Shown piece after piece: positions 22,254 to 30,141 of a DNA stretch of 43,183 nt. The stretch's first letter is position 1; each line of letters starts with the position of its first letter. The stretch is from Candidatus Dormiibacter inghamiae (GTDB taxonomy: Bacteria; Chloroflexota; Dormibacteria; Dormibacterales; Dormibacteraceae). The DNA lies in NCBI GenBank assembly GCA_016464825.1, contig JAEKNQ010000048.1, forward strand, positions 1-43,183. Reading direction: 5' to 3'. Under the pieces are notes generated by a model. It saw only the letters and a program-made list of their open reading frames with translations, did not search any database and had not been told where the DNA came from. A program made the translations under genes and the position numbers.

Positions 22254-23635
22254 TCAGCACCCGCCGCCTTGCCTTCGCCAGCAGTCGAGAGATCAACTTT
22301 CTCAATCTGACCGGTCGCCTCCAGGCTGAGGTCACTGCCTCTGGTTTGACGCAAGGGCGGATCTTCATCCAATCGCTGCACACCACCCTGGGTCTGACGC
22401 TAAACGAGAACGAGCCGCTGCTGCTGGCCGATCTGGAAGCGATGCTCGAGCGCCTCTCGCCCCGGCACGGCGCCTATGAGCACGACGACTTCGCCCGCCG
22501 CGTCGGAATTCTCGCCGACGAGCCGCGCAACGGCCAGGCCCATTGCCAGCAGCTCCTGCTGCTCCCCTCCTGCACGGTTCTGGTCGAAAACGGCAGGCTC
22601 GTGCTGGGCCGCTGGCAGTCAGTGTTCGCCGTGGAGTTGGACGGCCCCAGACAGCGGGAGGTCGCTGTCCAGCTGGAGGGTGAGTTCGACGCCAGCCGTG
22701 GCCGGGAGTCCGATCAAGACCTGGTCGAACTGGAACTGGGCCGTCAGCTGCTCGTCGACATGGAACTCGTACGTCAGCCGATGCAGCGCTTGGTGGAAGC
22801 GGGCGGCAAGCGGGTGCGGCCGCGGCTGGTCATGCTCTCGGCCCGCCTCGGCCCCGACCATGATCCCCTGCGCGCCGCCCAGCTGGCGGCTGCCGTGGAG
22901 CTGATCCACGATGCCACGCTGGTGCACGACGACTACGTGGACCAGGCCGCCACGCGTCGCGGCCGGGCCAGCGTGGCCTCAGCCGAGGGACCTGAGCGGG
23001 CCATCGCCGTGGGCGACTACTACTTCGCCAAGGCGACACGCTTGATAGCGGAACTGGGCAACCAGACAGTCACTCAGACCATCTCCCAGACGATGGAGGA
23101 AATCTGCCTCGCGCAGATCGACGACGTGCGTTTGCGCGGCGTTTATCCCGGCGACTACGCAATGTATTTGCGGGTGGTGCGGGGCAAGACGGCAGCCCTC
23201 TTCGCAGCCGCCTGCCGGGCCGGCGCTCAGCTCGCCAACGCGCCGGCGGACGTCTGTCAGCGCCTGGAGCGCTTCGGCGAGGTGCTGGGCATCGCCTTTC
23301 AGATGAGCGACGACCTGATTGATTACAGCTCGACCTCCGGCAAGCCTGCCGGCCAGGATATTCGCGAGCGGGCAGTCTCCCTGCCGCTGATCTATGCGAC
23401 GGAGCACTCTCGGTTGGGAACTCGGGTCAAGGAGCTGCTGGACGGCACGCTGGGCGAGCCAGAGGTGGCGGAAATCCAGCGCCTGGTCGGGCAGACCGGG
23501 GCGCTGGAGCGGGTTTCGGAAGAGGCCCGCGGGCTCGTCTCAGCGGCGGTGCGAGAGCTCGAACAGGTCGACTTGAACGGAGTGCGCCCGGCGCTGATCT
23601 CGCTCGCGGAAGCCACCGTGGACCGCCAGGCCTAA
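22250..23635 (+). CDS. Fusion of YjbQ (UPF0047) and trans-polyprenyl diphosphate synthase
   Basis: A single uninterrupted frame of 461 residues encodes two domains. Residues 1-140 are a complete YjbQ/UPF0047 domain: IQSLHTTLGLTLNENEP near residue 38, YEHDDFARRVG, NGQAHCQQLLLLPSCTVLVE near residue 94, and LGRWQSVFAVELDGPRQREV. Residues 150-461 are a prenyl synthase: GGKRVRPRLVMLSARLG near residue 184, the first aspartate motif DDYVD in LVHDDYVDQAATRRGR near residue 225, GKTAALFAAACRAGAQLAN, and the second motif DDLID in FQMSDDLIDYSS near residue 350. The synthase makes a long isoprenoid chain, probably the menaquinone tail given the neighbouring menG. YjbQ proteins have thiamine-phosphate synthase activity in vitro, with an unclear role. 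The start is the ATG overlapping the previous stop. Confidence 0.88.
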   Translation: MISTRRLAFASSREINFLNLTGRLQAEVTASGLTQGRIFIQSLHTTLGLTLNENEPLLLADLEAMLERLSPRHGAYEHDDFARRVGILADEPRNGQAHCQQLLLLPSCTVLVENGRLVLGRWQSVFAVELDGPRQREVAVQLEGEFDASRGRESDQDLVELELGRQLLVDMELVRQPMQRLVEAGGKRVRPRLVMLSARLGPDHDPLRAAQLAAAVELIHDATLVHDDYVDQAATRRGRASVASAEGPERAIAVGDYYFAKATRLIAELGNQTVTQTISQTMEEICLAQIDDVRLRGVYPGDYAMYLRVVRGKTAALFAAACRAGAQLANAPADVCQRLERFGEVLGIAFQMSDDLIDYSSTSGKPAGQDIRERAVSLPLIYATEHSRLGTRVKELLDGTLGEPEVAEIQRLVGQTGALERVSEEARGLVSAAVRELEQVDLNGVRPALISLAEATVDRQA

Positions 23636-23664
23636 ATCACTGCAGCCGCTCGCTCGAGCTCTCG

Positions 23665-24348
23665 TCAGGCCCTGCCGCTGAGCAGCCCCACAGTGCGAAA
23701 TGTCAGCAGCTTCAGTTCCACCTCCCGCCAGCCGGCCTGCCGGCCGAGCTCGGCCAGCTCTTCAGGTGTGCGGTAGGTGTCGACGGTGTCGGTGAGATAG
23801 CTATAGGCCCGCCGCTCTCCTGAGATCCAGCCGCCGACCGGCATCAGCACATGGCGCAGGTAGCGTCGGTAGAGCGCTCCGATCAGGCCGCGAGGCGGCC
23901 TGACGAACTCCAGCACCAGCGTCCGTCCGCCAGGCTTTGCGACTCTGCGCATCTCGCGCAGGCCCAAGAGCGGGTCGGCGTAATTGCGGAGGCCGAAGCC
24001 AACCGTGACGGCGTCGAAAACTTGGTCGGCGAAGGGCAGGTTCAGCCCGTCGCCGCGCAGGTAGGAGACGTTCAACTGTTTGCGAGCTGCCACTCGCAGC
24101 ATGTTGGCCGAGAAGTCCAGTCCCACCACCAAGCCTTTCGGCGCCCGCCGGTGGAGAGCGCCGGCCAGCTTGCCGGAGCCGCAGGCGACGTCGAGCACTC
24201 GAGCCTGCGGGCCCAGCCGGGCCGCTTTCGCCGTGGTTCTCCGCCAGCGGGCGTCGGACGCTGCGGAGAGGAGGCTGTTGTTGAGGTCGTACCGCTGGGC
24301 GATGCGGTCGAACATGGCCTGGACGGCCACCGGGTCTCGCTCAGCCAT
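23665..24348 (-). CDS. menG: Demethylmenaquinone methyltransferase (MenG/UbiE)
   Basis: The 227-residue protein is a UbiE/MenG-type SAM-dependent C-methyltransferase that makes menaquinone from demethylmenaquinone. It begins VQAMFDRIAQRYDLNNSLLS, the family's F..IA..YD..N..LS motif. It then has VLDVACGSGKLAGAL near residue 53 (SAM loop), VGLDFSANMLRVA, FDAVTVGFGLRNYADPLLGL near residue 111, and KPGGRTLVLEFVRPP. The C-terminal LLTFRTVGLLSGRA replaces the usual GxxxxHxGxK with a similar pattern. The frame is open to 24915, but ATG 24348 gives the family's normal length. It converges with the YjbQ-prenyl synthase gene (29 bp between stops). Its TACATT (24380-24375) could be the -10 box. Confidence 0.92.
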   Translation of the reverse strand: MAERDPVAVQAMFDRIAQRYDLNNSLLSAASDARWRRTTAKAARLGPQARVLDVACGSGKLAGALHRRAPKGLVVGLDFSANMLRVAARKQLNVSYLRGDGLNLPFADQVFDAVTVGFGLRNYADPLLGLREMRRVAKPGGRTLVLEFVRPPRGLIGALYRRYLRHVLMPVGGWISGERRAYSYLTDTVDTYRTPEELAELGRQAGWREVELKLLTFRTVGLLSGRA

Positions 24349-24478
24349 GGTCCGCCGCCAACAAGGGCACGACTCAATGTAGAGGCGCCGGGGCGGTGGC
24401 ACAGCGCGGAGGCCGGTATTGGCGCAGACCGGTGCAATCGGCGTGCTTCTCAGGACCGAAAACTGCCGGAAACGTGTG

Positions 24479-24484
24479 TAGGGT
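24479..24484 (+). promoter_or_regulatory. -10 box for leaderless vapB
   Basis: TAGGGT ends 7 nt before the TTG at 24492, and no Shine-Dalgarno sequence is present, which supports TTG 24492 as the antitoxin start. Confidence 0.4.
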
Positions 24485-24491
24485 GTGTGTA

Positions 24492-24723
24492 TTGGCCAGA
24501 TTGAACGTGTACGTGCCCGACGAGCTGGCCGAAGAGGCCAGGCGCGCCGGCTTGGGCGTGTCGGCGGTCGCCCAGGAAGCCATCCGCCGGGCCCTTGCCG
24601 CTCGTTCCACCGACACCTGGACTGGCCAGGTTGCGGCCCGCGCCTCTCCACCTGGGGACGCACGAGAGCGCGCTGAGCGCGTTGGATGCGATTCGAAACG
24701 AGCCTCCGACCAAGCATGCCTGA
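24492..24723 (+). pseudogene. VapB-type antitoxin, frameshifted
   Basis: The N-terminal part reads LARLNVYVPDELAEEARRAG and LGVSAVAQEAIRRALAAR, a ribbon-helix-helix-like antitoxin domain, and is intact to about 24620 (DTW). In the same frame the protein continues to 24749 as an unrelated basic sequence. One base over, the expected C-terminal toxin-binding tail appears: LARLRPAPLHLGTHESALSA followed by LDAIRNEPPTKHA and a TGA at 24721-24723. That stop overlaps the vapC ATG (24716) by 8 nt, the normal vapBC arrangement. One extra base near 24621 would explain the break. Either the antitoxin is damaged, the read-through form still works, or this is a sequencing error. Confidence 0.65.
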
Positions 24724-25102
24724 GGCGGTTGTCGACGCCTCCGCCCTGATCGACCTTCTGCTGGGTGAAGCCCTGGGTGAGGCGGTGGCCGCCCGCTTGG
24801 CCGGCCACCAACTGCACGTCCCCGCCCATGTCGACGCGGAAGCGCTCTCCGCTCTGGCACGCCTGCATCGGGCTGGCGAGCTTGACGCCGACACTGTCGA
24901 GACCATGCTCGCCAACCTGGCCGCGGCGCCGCTCGAACGTCATCCCGTGAGCGAACTGCTGCCGGGTGCCTGGGCCAGACGGCACAGGCTGCGGCTGGCG
25001 GATGCCCTGTACGTCGAGCTGGCGGCATCACTCTCGCTGCGCCTGGTCACTACCGACAGTCGTCTGGGTTCGCTGCCCTTGGTCGATGTGGTGGAGCGTT
25101 AG
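24716..25102 (+). CDS. VapC-type PIN-domain ribonuclease toxin
   Basis: The 128-residue product (start ATG 24716) is a PIN domain with the acidic metal-binding residues in order: VVDASALIDLLLG near residue 5, the glutamate in HVDAEALSALARL near residue 40, RLADALYVELAASL near residue 95, and the aspartate in LVTTDSRLGSLP near residue 113. VapC toxins cleave RNA, often tRNA or rRNA, and are held inactive by VapB. The frame is open from 24686, but ATG 24716 gives the canonical N terminus and overlaps the ancestral stop of vapB, so translation is coupled. If vapB is truly frameshifted, an active toxin would be unopposed, so the toxin may be weak or another antitoxin may act on it. Confidence 0.85.
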   Translation: MPEAVVDASALIDLLLGEALGEAVAARLAGHQLHVPAHVDAEALSALARLHRAGELDADTVETMLANLAAAPLERHPVSELLPGAWARRHRLRLADALYVELAASLSLRLVTTDSRLGSLPLVDVVER

Positions 25103-25129
25103 ACCGCCGGTGGTCGTCAACCCTGACCC

Positions 25130-25135
25130 TAAGCT
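25130..25135 (+). promoter_or_regulatory. -10 box upstream of the CapA-like gene
   Basis: TAAGCT ends 7 nt before ATG 25143 with no Shine-Dalgarno sequence, consistent with leaderless transcription. Confidence 0.4.
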
Positions 25136-25142
25136 GCCCAAA

Positions 25143-26279
25143 ATGAGGAACTCCGCGCTGATCCTCGTAACCTTGCTTCTCACAACATCCGCGTGTGGAG
25201 AGGGGGCGATTAGCGGCCCCAGCCCCAGAGCGTCCGTCGCCACGCGGGCCACTGCCACGCCCGCTCCCACGCCGACGCCGCAGGCGCCACTCACGCTGAC
25301 CGGCCTCTTCCACCCTCAGGGCGGCCCCCCAGGCACGTCGTCCCATATCAGGACGCTGATCGCTACCGGCGACGTCATCCCGGCCCGGCTGGTCAACCTG
25401 GAGGCGAGCCGCCGGGGCGACTATGCATGGCCCTTTCGGCCCACCGCCGACTTCGTGAAAAGCGCCGATGTGACCTACATCAACCTCGAGTCGCCGCTGC
25501 TCCAGGGCTGCGTACCGGACGGGCGCCCGAGCCTCAACTTCTGCGGCGATTCGCGCTGGACCCAGGGCCTGCAGATGATCGGCACCAAGGTGGTGAACGT
25601 GGCCAACAATCACATCAACAGCGGCCGGCCGGTGACTGAGACCAAGGCGCTGCTGGAGCAGAACGGCATGCAGGTGACCACCGACCTGGGCCCTCCTGTC
25701 GTGCTGGACGTGAGGGGCCTCAAGATCGCCTTTGTCGGCTGTCGGGCTGTCGAGAACGGTCAGGTGGACAGGGCCCAGCTGAAGGCTGTGATTCAGCAGG
25801 CGCGGCAGCTGGCCCAGATTGTGGTGGTGCAGTTCCACTGGGGCAGGGAATATGAGCGGCAGCCGATGATCGCGCCTGGCATTGCCCCCGACCAGCCGAT
25901 CGAGCTGGGCCATCTTGCCATCGACGCCGGCGCCGACGTCGTGATCGGTAACCATCCGCATTGGGTCCAGGGCGTCGAGGTCTACCACGGCCACCTCATC
26001 ACGTATGCGCACGGCAACTATGTGTTCGACCAGGTCAACTGCTTCCCTGGCATCGGCAGCGATTACCGCACGTACTGCTCGGAGGACACCCGGACCAGCG
26101 TGATCGGGACCTACACCTTCTACGACGACAAGCTGGTCGCCGCGTCCTGGAAGCCCACCTATACCGACACCGCCCTGCAGACGCAGTGGGCAGATCCCGA
26201 CCGCAGCCAGAAGGTGCTCAAGACGATGGAAGACGCCAGCGTCCAGCTGGCTCAGGGCCAGGGCGAACCGACCAGCTGA
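25143..26279 (+). CDS. CapA-family (poly-gamma-glutamate synthesis type) lipoprotein
   Basis: The 378-residue protein begins with a lipoprotein signal: MRNSALILVTLLLTTSAC, where the cysteine near residue 18 follows a TSA lipobox-like sequence. A Pro/Thr linker follows (TPAPTPTPQAP). The rest is a PGA_cap metallophosphatase-fold domain: RTLIATGDVIPARLVN near residue 69, VTYINLESPLLQG near residue 108, VVNVANNHINSG near residue 150, QFHWGREYERQP near residue 230, and VVIGNHPHWVQGVEVYHGHL near residue 266 with YAHGNYVFDQ. In capsule-forming bacteria CapA anchors or helps export poly-gamma-glutamate; many free-standing relatives have unknown substrates. There are no capBC genes here, so the role may be phosphate- or glycan-related at the membrane. 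Confidence 0.88.
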   Translation: MRNSALILVTLLLTTSACGEGAISGPSPRASVATRATATPAPTPTPQAPLTLTGLFHPQGGPPGTSSHIRTLIATGDVIPARLVNLEASRRGDYAWPFRPTADFVKSADVTYINLESPLLQGCVPDGRPSLNFCGDSRWTQGLQMIGTKVVNVANNHINSGRPVTETKALLEQNGMQVTTDLGPPVVLDVRGLKIAFVGCRAVENGQVDRAQLKAVIQQARQLAQIVVVQFHWGREYERQPMIAPGIAPDQPIELGHLAIDAGADVVIGNHPHWVQGVEVYHGHLITYAHGNYVFDQVNCFPGIGSDYRTYCSEDTRTSVIGTYTFYDDKLVAASWKPTYTDTALQTQWADPDRSQKVLKTMEDASVQLAQGQGEPTS

Positions 26280-26286
26280 GCAAGCC

Positions 26287-27498
26287 TCAGCCGACGCGTT
26301 CCCAGATCGAGGCGATGCCCTGGCCTACGCCAATGCACATGGTGGCCAACCCGAACCGCTTCTCTCGGGTCTGCAGCTGCCTGACCAGCGTGCCGACCAG
26401 GCGGGCGCCGCTGCAGGCGAGCGGGTGGCCGAGGGCGATGGCGCCGCCGTTGACGTTGACTCGCTCCGGGTCAAGTTCCAACTCCTGGATGCAGGCAAGC
26501 GCCTGGCTGGCAAAGGCTTCGTTCAGTTCCACGAGGTCCAACTGGTTCGCTGCCAAACCGGCCTGGGCCAGCGCCTTGCGCGTGGCTGGCACCGGGCCGA
26601 TGCCCATGTAGTTGGGGTGCACCCCCGCCGCGGCTGCCGCCACCAGGCGGGCCAGCGGTTGCAGGCCACGTCGCTCCGCCTCGCCGGCAGACATCAGCAC
26701 CAGGGCGGCCGCCCCATCGTTGAGCGGTGAGGCGTTGCCGGCCGTGACCGTTCCCTCCTGGGCGAAGATGACCGGCAGCCGGGCCAGCGTCTCCAGCGAG
26801 GCGTCTGCCCGTGGTCCCTCGTCCTGGGTCAGGAGCTGCGGAGCGGCTTTCCGTTGGGATAGCTCGACAGGCACGATCTCGGCGTCAAAGACACCCCCCT
26901 GCTGGGCCGCCACCGCCCGCTGGTGACTGCGCAGGGCGAACCCGTCCTGCGCCTCCCGGCTTATGCGGTATCTGGCCGCGACGCACTCCGCAGTCTCCCC
27001 CATCTGGAGCGTGCCGTAGATCCCAGCCAGCTTCGGGTTCACCAGCCGCCAGCCCAGGGAGGTGTCGAAGGCTGTCTGCGGGCCGCGGGGGAAGCCCGCC
27101 TCCGGCTTGGCCATCACCCAGGGCGCCCGCGTCATGCTCTCCACGCCGCCGGCGACCATCACGGAGGCGCTGCCGGACTGGATCTCTCGCGCCGCGCTCA
27201 TGCAGGCCTGCATGCCTGAGCCGCAAAGCCGGTTCACAGTCTGGCCCGGCACCTCAACCGGAAAGCCCGCCAGCAGCGCCGCCATGCGGGCGACGTTGCG
27301 GTTGTCCTCGCCCGCCTGGTTGGCGCAGCCCAGGATGACGTCATCGACTTCCGCCGGTTCGACGCCGGCTCGCCGCACGGCAGCGCCAAGCGCGAGCGCC
27401 GCCAGATCATCAGGCCGCATCGACTTCAGCTGGCCGCCGTAGCGGCCCATCGGCGTTCGGGCGAACGCCACCACCACCGCCTCCTGCAGGGCCGCCAT
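26287..27498 (-). CDS. Acetyl-CoA acetyltransferase / beta-ketoadipyl-CoA-type thiolase
   Basis: The 403-residue thiolase has the nucleophilic cysteine in [11 protein letters not shown] near residue 90, the catalytic histidine in [19 protein letters not shown] near residue 355, and the second cysteine in [10 protein letters not shown] near residue 388 (usually CxGxGxG). It condenses or cleaves acyl-CoA thioesters. Downstream of two crotonase genes on the same strand, it completes a short beta-oxidation or phenylacetate-type set (thiolase, isomerase, hydratase). The first half resembles PcaF/PaaJ-type thiolases, but substrate choice is not readable. It begins 3 nt after the stop of the preceding gene, so the three are one operon. 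Confidence 0.92.
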   Translation of the reverse strand: MAALQEAVVVAFARTPMGRYGGQLKSMRPDDLAALALGAAVRRAGVEPAEVDDVILGCANQAGEDNRNVARMAALLAGFPVEVPGQTVNRLCGSGMQACMSAAREIQSGSASVMVAGGVESMTRAPWVMAKPEAGFPRGPQTAFDTSLGWRLVNPKLAGIYGTLQMGETAECVAARYRISREAQDGFALRSHQRAVAAQQGGVFDAEIVPVELSQRKAAPQLLTQDEGPRADASLETLARLPVIFAQEGTVTAGNASPLNDGAAALVLMSAGEAERRGLQPLARLVAAAAAGVHPNYMGIGPVPATRKALAQAGLAANQLDLVELNEAFASQALACIQELELDPERVNVNGGAIALGHPLACSGARLVGTLVRQLQTREKRFGLATMCIGVGQGIASIWERVG

Positions 27499-27501
27499 AA
27501 G

Positions 27502-28284
27502 TTAGCGGCGGCGCTCGACGAAGGCGCGCACCCGCTGCCGGAATTCGTCGGATTCCATCATCACGCCCTGGAGCAGGAACTCGAAGTCGATCGCCTCCTC
27601 CAGCGTCGTGTTGGCGGCATGGTTGACCGAGCGCTTCATGGCGGCCAGGGCCTGCATGGGGCCGGTCGCCAGGCGAGCCGCCAAGTCCCCGACGTAGCCC
27701 TCCAGTCGGTCGGCCGGCAAGATGCGATTGACCAGACCCAGCCGCTCAGCCTCCTCGGCCGGCAGGTCGTCGCCTGTATACATCAGCTCGAGGGCCTTGC
27801 CGGCCCCGATCAGACGGGGCAGAAGCCAGCTGGCACCGCCGTCCACAGTGAGACCGATGTGAACAAAAGCCTCCCGCAGATAGGCGCTCGCGACAGCATA
27901 GCGAAGATCACAGGAGAGCGCCATCGACATTCCGATGCCGGCCGCTACGCCGTTCAGGGCGGCGATGGTGGGCTTGGGCATGTCGTGCAGCCCGAGCAGG
28001 ATGCTCTCGTACTCACCCCGGCTCCGCTCCGCTGCGCTGGCGCGCTCCTGGAACTCGACCACGTCGGCACCGGCACAGAAGGCTTCTCCGCTGCCGATGA
28101 GAACGACCACCCGTGCCTGGGAATCGCGCTCCGCCCGCCTAACTGCTTCGGCGAGAGCCGCCCGCAGCTCGGCATTGACTGCGTTGCGCTTCTCCGGCCG
28201 GTTGAGCCGGAGCCAGGCAACTCCGTCTTTCACCTTGTACTCGAGCACGGAATGCGTCTCGGTACGCTCGCTCATCTCTTTCAT
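27502..28284 (-). CDS. Crotonase-family enoyl-CoA isomerase (PaaG-like)
   Basis: The 260-residue protein has the crotonase fold: VAWLRLNRPEKRNAVNAELR near residue 18, FCAGADVVEFQERA near residue 70, and ALNGVAAGIGMSMALSCDLR near residue 108 forming the oxyanion hole. The two glutamates that hydratases use are absent (ALSCD and the following REAFVHIGL lack them). LTVDGGASWLLPRLIG near residue 140 instead has the aspartate position used by PaaG and related delta-3,delta-2-enoyl-CoA isomerases. It probably moves a double bond or opens a ring epoxide-CoA rather than hydrating. The ATG overlaps the stop of the hydratase (ATGA), so translation is coupled. Confidence 0.85.
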   Translation of the reverse strand: MKEMSERTETHSVLEYKVKDGVAWLRLNRPEKRNAVNAELRAALAEAVRRAERDSQARVVVLIGSGEAFCAGADVVEFQERASAAERSRGEYESILLGLHDMPKPTIAALNGVAAGIGMSMALSCDLRYAVASAYLREAFVHIGLTVDGGASWLLPRLIGAGKALELMYTGDDLPAEEAERLGLVNRILPADRLEGYVGDLAARLATGPMQALAAMKRSVNHAANTTLEEAIDFEFLLQGVMMESDEFRQRVRAFVERRR

Positions 28285-29054
28285 CTGCCCTTGAATTCCG
28301 CCGGGCGCTTTTCCAGGAAGGCGTGCATGCCCTCCTTCTGATCTTCAGTGGCGAAAAGGAAGTAGAAGTTCTTGCGCTCGGCCGCCAGCCCTTCCTTGAG
28401 CGGCAGCTCCAGCGACTGGTTGACCGCCTCCTTTGCCAGCCTGGCTGCCAGTGGCGCCTTGCTGGCCAGACGCTGGGCCAGCTGGACAGCCACGCGGACC
28501 GTGACCTCGGCCGGAACCACCCGGTTCACCAGCCCGAGCTGATAGGCGCGCTGCGCTTTGATCGGCTGGCCGCCCAGGTTCACCTCCATGGCGACGTACT
28601 TTCCGGCTGTCCGCGGCCAGCGCTGCGTGCCGCCGGCGCCGGGGATGATGCCCAGGTTGATCTCCGGCTGGCCGAAGCGGGCACTGTCGCCGGCGATGAT
28701 GAGATCGCACATGAGGGCCAGCTCGCAGCCGCCACCCAGCGCGTAGCCGTTCACCGCCGCTATCAGCGGCTTGGTGAACGAGGTGACCTTGCTCCACCGC
28801 CCTGTCTGGTCTCGCTGCACCTGCTCGACTGGAGTGCGATCGGCCATGTCGGCGATGTCAGCCCCGGCGGCGAAGACCTTGGGGCCGCCGGTCAGCACGG
28901 CTGCACCGACCACTGGCTCGCTGTCGAAACCGTCGAGGACCTGAGTCAGCTCAGCGATCAGCGCCGGGCTCAGCGCGTTGAGAACCTTCGGCCGGTTGAG
29001 CGTGATGACCGCGACAGCGCCCTCGCGCTCCACCAGCAGGTTTTCGTAATCCAT
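28281..29054 (-). CDS. Enoyl-CoA hydratase (crotonase)
   Basis: The 257-residue protein is a true hydratase. VAVITLNRPKVLNALSPALI near residue 15, GGPKVFAAGADIADMADR near residue 58, and AVNGYALGGGCELALMCDLI near residue 100 carry the first catalytic glutamate, and FGQPEINLGIIPGAGGTQRW near residue 128 carries the second. It adds water across 2,3-enoyl-CoA in beta-oxidation. The frame reaches 29189, but ATG 29054 follows TACAGT by 7 nt and gives the family's exact length. Its start overlaps that of a possible longer moaA reading on the other strand. It is the first gene of the minus-strand operon with the PaaG-like isomerase and the thiolase. Confidence 0.9.
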   Translation of the reverse strand: MDYENLLVEREGAVAVITLNRPKVLNALSPALIAELTQVLDGFDSEPVVGAAVLTGGPKVFAAGADIADMADRTPVEQVQRDQTGRWSKVTSFTKPLIAAVNGYALGGGCELALMCDLIIAGDSARFGQPEINLGIIPGAGGTQRWPRTAGKYVAMEVNLGGQPIKAQRAYQLGLVNRVVPAEVTVRVAVQLAQRLASKAPLAARLAKEAVNQSLELPLKEGLAAERKNFYFLFATEDQKEGMHAFLEKRPAEFKGR

Positions 29055-29061
29055 GAATTCG

Positions 29062-29067
29062 ACTGTA
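29062..29067 (-). promoter_or_regulatory. -10 box of the enoyl-CoA hydratase operon
   Basis: TACAGT on the minus strand ends 7 nt before ATG 29054. It lies opposite the moaA promoter (29103), so the operon and moaA are divergent with about 60 bp between starts. Confidence 0.45.
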
Positions 29068-29102
29068 TCGCCTACAGCCCGCTTCGGCCCCAGAGGCGCA
29101 CG

Positions 29103-29108
29103 TATCAT
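29103..29108 (+). promoter_or_regulatory. -10 box of the moaA transcript
   Basis: TATCAT ends 7 nt before GTG 29116. This spacing, repeated at other genes, supports GTG 29116 over the upstream ATG 29053. Confidence 0.45.
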
Positions 29109-29115
29109 CACGAGA

Positions 29116-30117
29116 GTGCCGGCAGCCCTGCGTGACAGCTTCGGGCGCGTCGCTGACGATCTGAGGATCTCGGTCACCGACCGCTGCAATTTCCGCTGCG
29201 TCTACTGCATGCCTGCCGAGGGTCTGCGCTGGCTGGCGCGGGAGGACATCCTCCGCTTCGAGGAGATTCATCGGCTGACGCGCATCTTCGTCCAGCGCTA
29301 CGGCGTCAGGACCATCCGGCTGACCGGCGGCGAGCCACTGGTAAGGGTGCGCATCGAGGAGTTGGTGGCGATGCTCAACTCACTGGATCCCAGCCTGGAC
29401 ATCACCATGACCACCAACGGTGTCCTGCTGCGGCAGAAGGCGAAGCTGCTCCGCGAGGCCGGACTGAAGAGGGTCAACGTGTCGCTCGACACCCTGCACG
29501 CCGACCGCTTCCAAGAGATCGCCCGCCGGGATGCTTTTGCCCGCACCATGGACGGTCTGGCAGCGGCTGAGGAGGCGGGGCTGAGACCGCTGAAGCTGAA
29601 CCTGGTGGTCATGCGGGGCGTGAATGACGATGAGGTGCTCGACTTCGCCCGGCTGGCGCGCCAGCGCGGCTACGAGGTGCGCTTCATCGAGTACATGCCG
29701 CTCGACGGTCAGGGCCGCTGGAACAGCGACCTGGTGGTGCCGAACCGCCGCCTGCAGGAGCAGATCGAGGACCTCTTCCCGCTGGTGGCCGCCCAAGAAG
29801 GCAAAGCGGCCCCCGCCCAGAGCTTCAAGTTCGCTGACGGCGCACCTGGCGGCGTCGGCTTCATCTCCTCGGTCTCCGATGCCTTCTGCGCCTCCTGCAA
29901 CCGGCTGCGCCTCTCCGCCGAGGGCGGCCTCAGGACCTGCCTCTTCTCAATGCGGGAGACGCCCCTGCGCGATCTGATGCGCCAGGGCGCTTCGGATGAC
30001 AGCTTGGCACGCGTGATCGAGGCTGCTGTCTGGCAGAAGGAGGAAGGCGGGGCGCTGCACATTTCCGACAGCTCCTACCAGGCGCCCGCCAAGAGCATGT
30101 CGCAGATCGGCGGCTGA
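29116..30117 (+). CDS. moaA: GTP 3',8-cyclase MoaA (molybdopterin cofactor synthesis)
   Basis: The 333-residue radical-SAM enzyme starts molybdenum cofactor synthesis from GTP together with MoaC. The SAM cluster motif lies near residue 22 (SVTDRCNFRCVYCMP), with three cysteines in Cx3Cx2C. The GTP-binding second cluster lies in FCASCNRLRLSAEGGLRTC near residue 260 (Cx2Cx13C). IRLTGGEPLVR, VSLDTLHADRFQEI and FIEYMPLDGQ are also canonical, and the protein ends in the double glycine (SQIGG) needed for activity. The frame is open from ATG 29053, but GTG 29116 gives the usual N terminus (DSFGRVADDLRISVTDR close to the start). No other mo genes are in the window. The xseA gene follows after 24 bp. 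Confidence 0.94.
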   Translation: MPAALRDSFGRVADDLRISVTDRCNFRCVYCMPAEGLRWLAREDILRFEEIHRLTRIFVQRYGVRTIRLTGGEPLVRVRIEELVAMLNSLDPSLDITMTTNGVLLRQKAKLLREAGLKRVNVSLDTLHADRFQEIARRDAFARTMDGLAAAEEAGLRPLKLNLVVMRGVNDDEVLDFARLARQRGYEVRFIEYMPLDGQGRWNSDLVVPNRRLQEQIEDLFPLVAAQEGKAAPAQSFKFADGAPGGVGFISSVSDAFCASCNRLRLSAEGGLRTCLFSMRETPLRDLMRQGASDDSLARVIEAAVWQKEEGGALHISDSSYQAPAKSMSQIGG

Positions 30118-30141
30118 GTTCCCGTCCAGAGGGACAAGAGC

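Noticed and set aside
24349..24915. N-terminal extension of menG by 189 codons
   Set aside because: It is antisense to vapB and vapC and is low-complexity Arg/Ser/Pro; ATG 24348 gives the normal MenG length.
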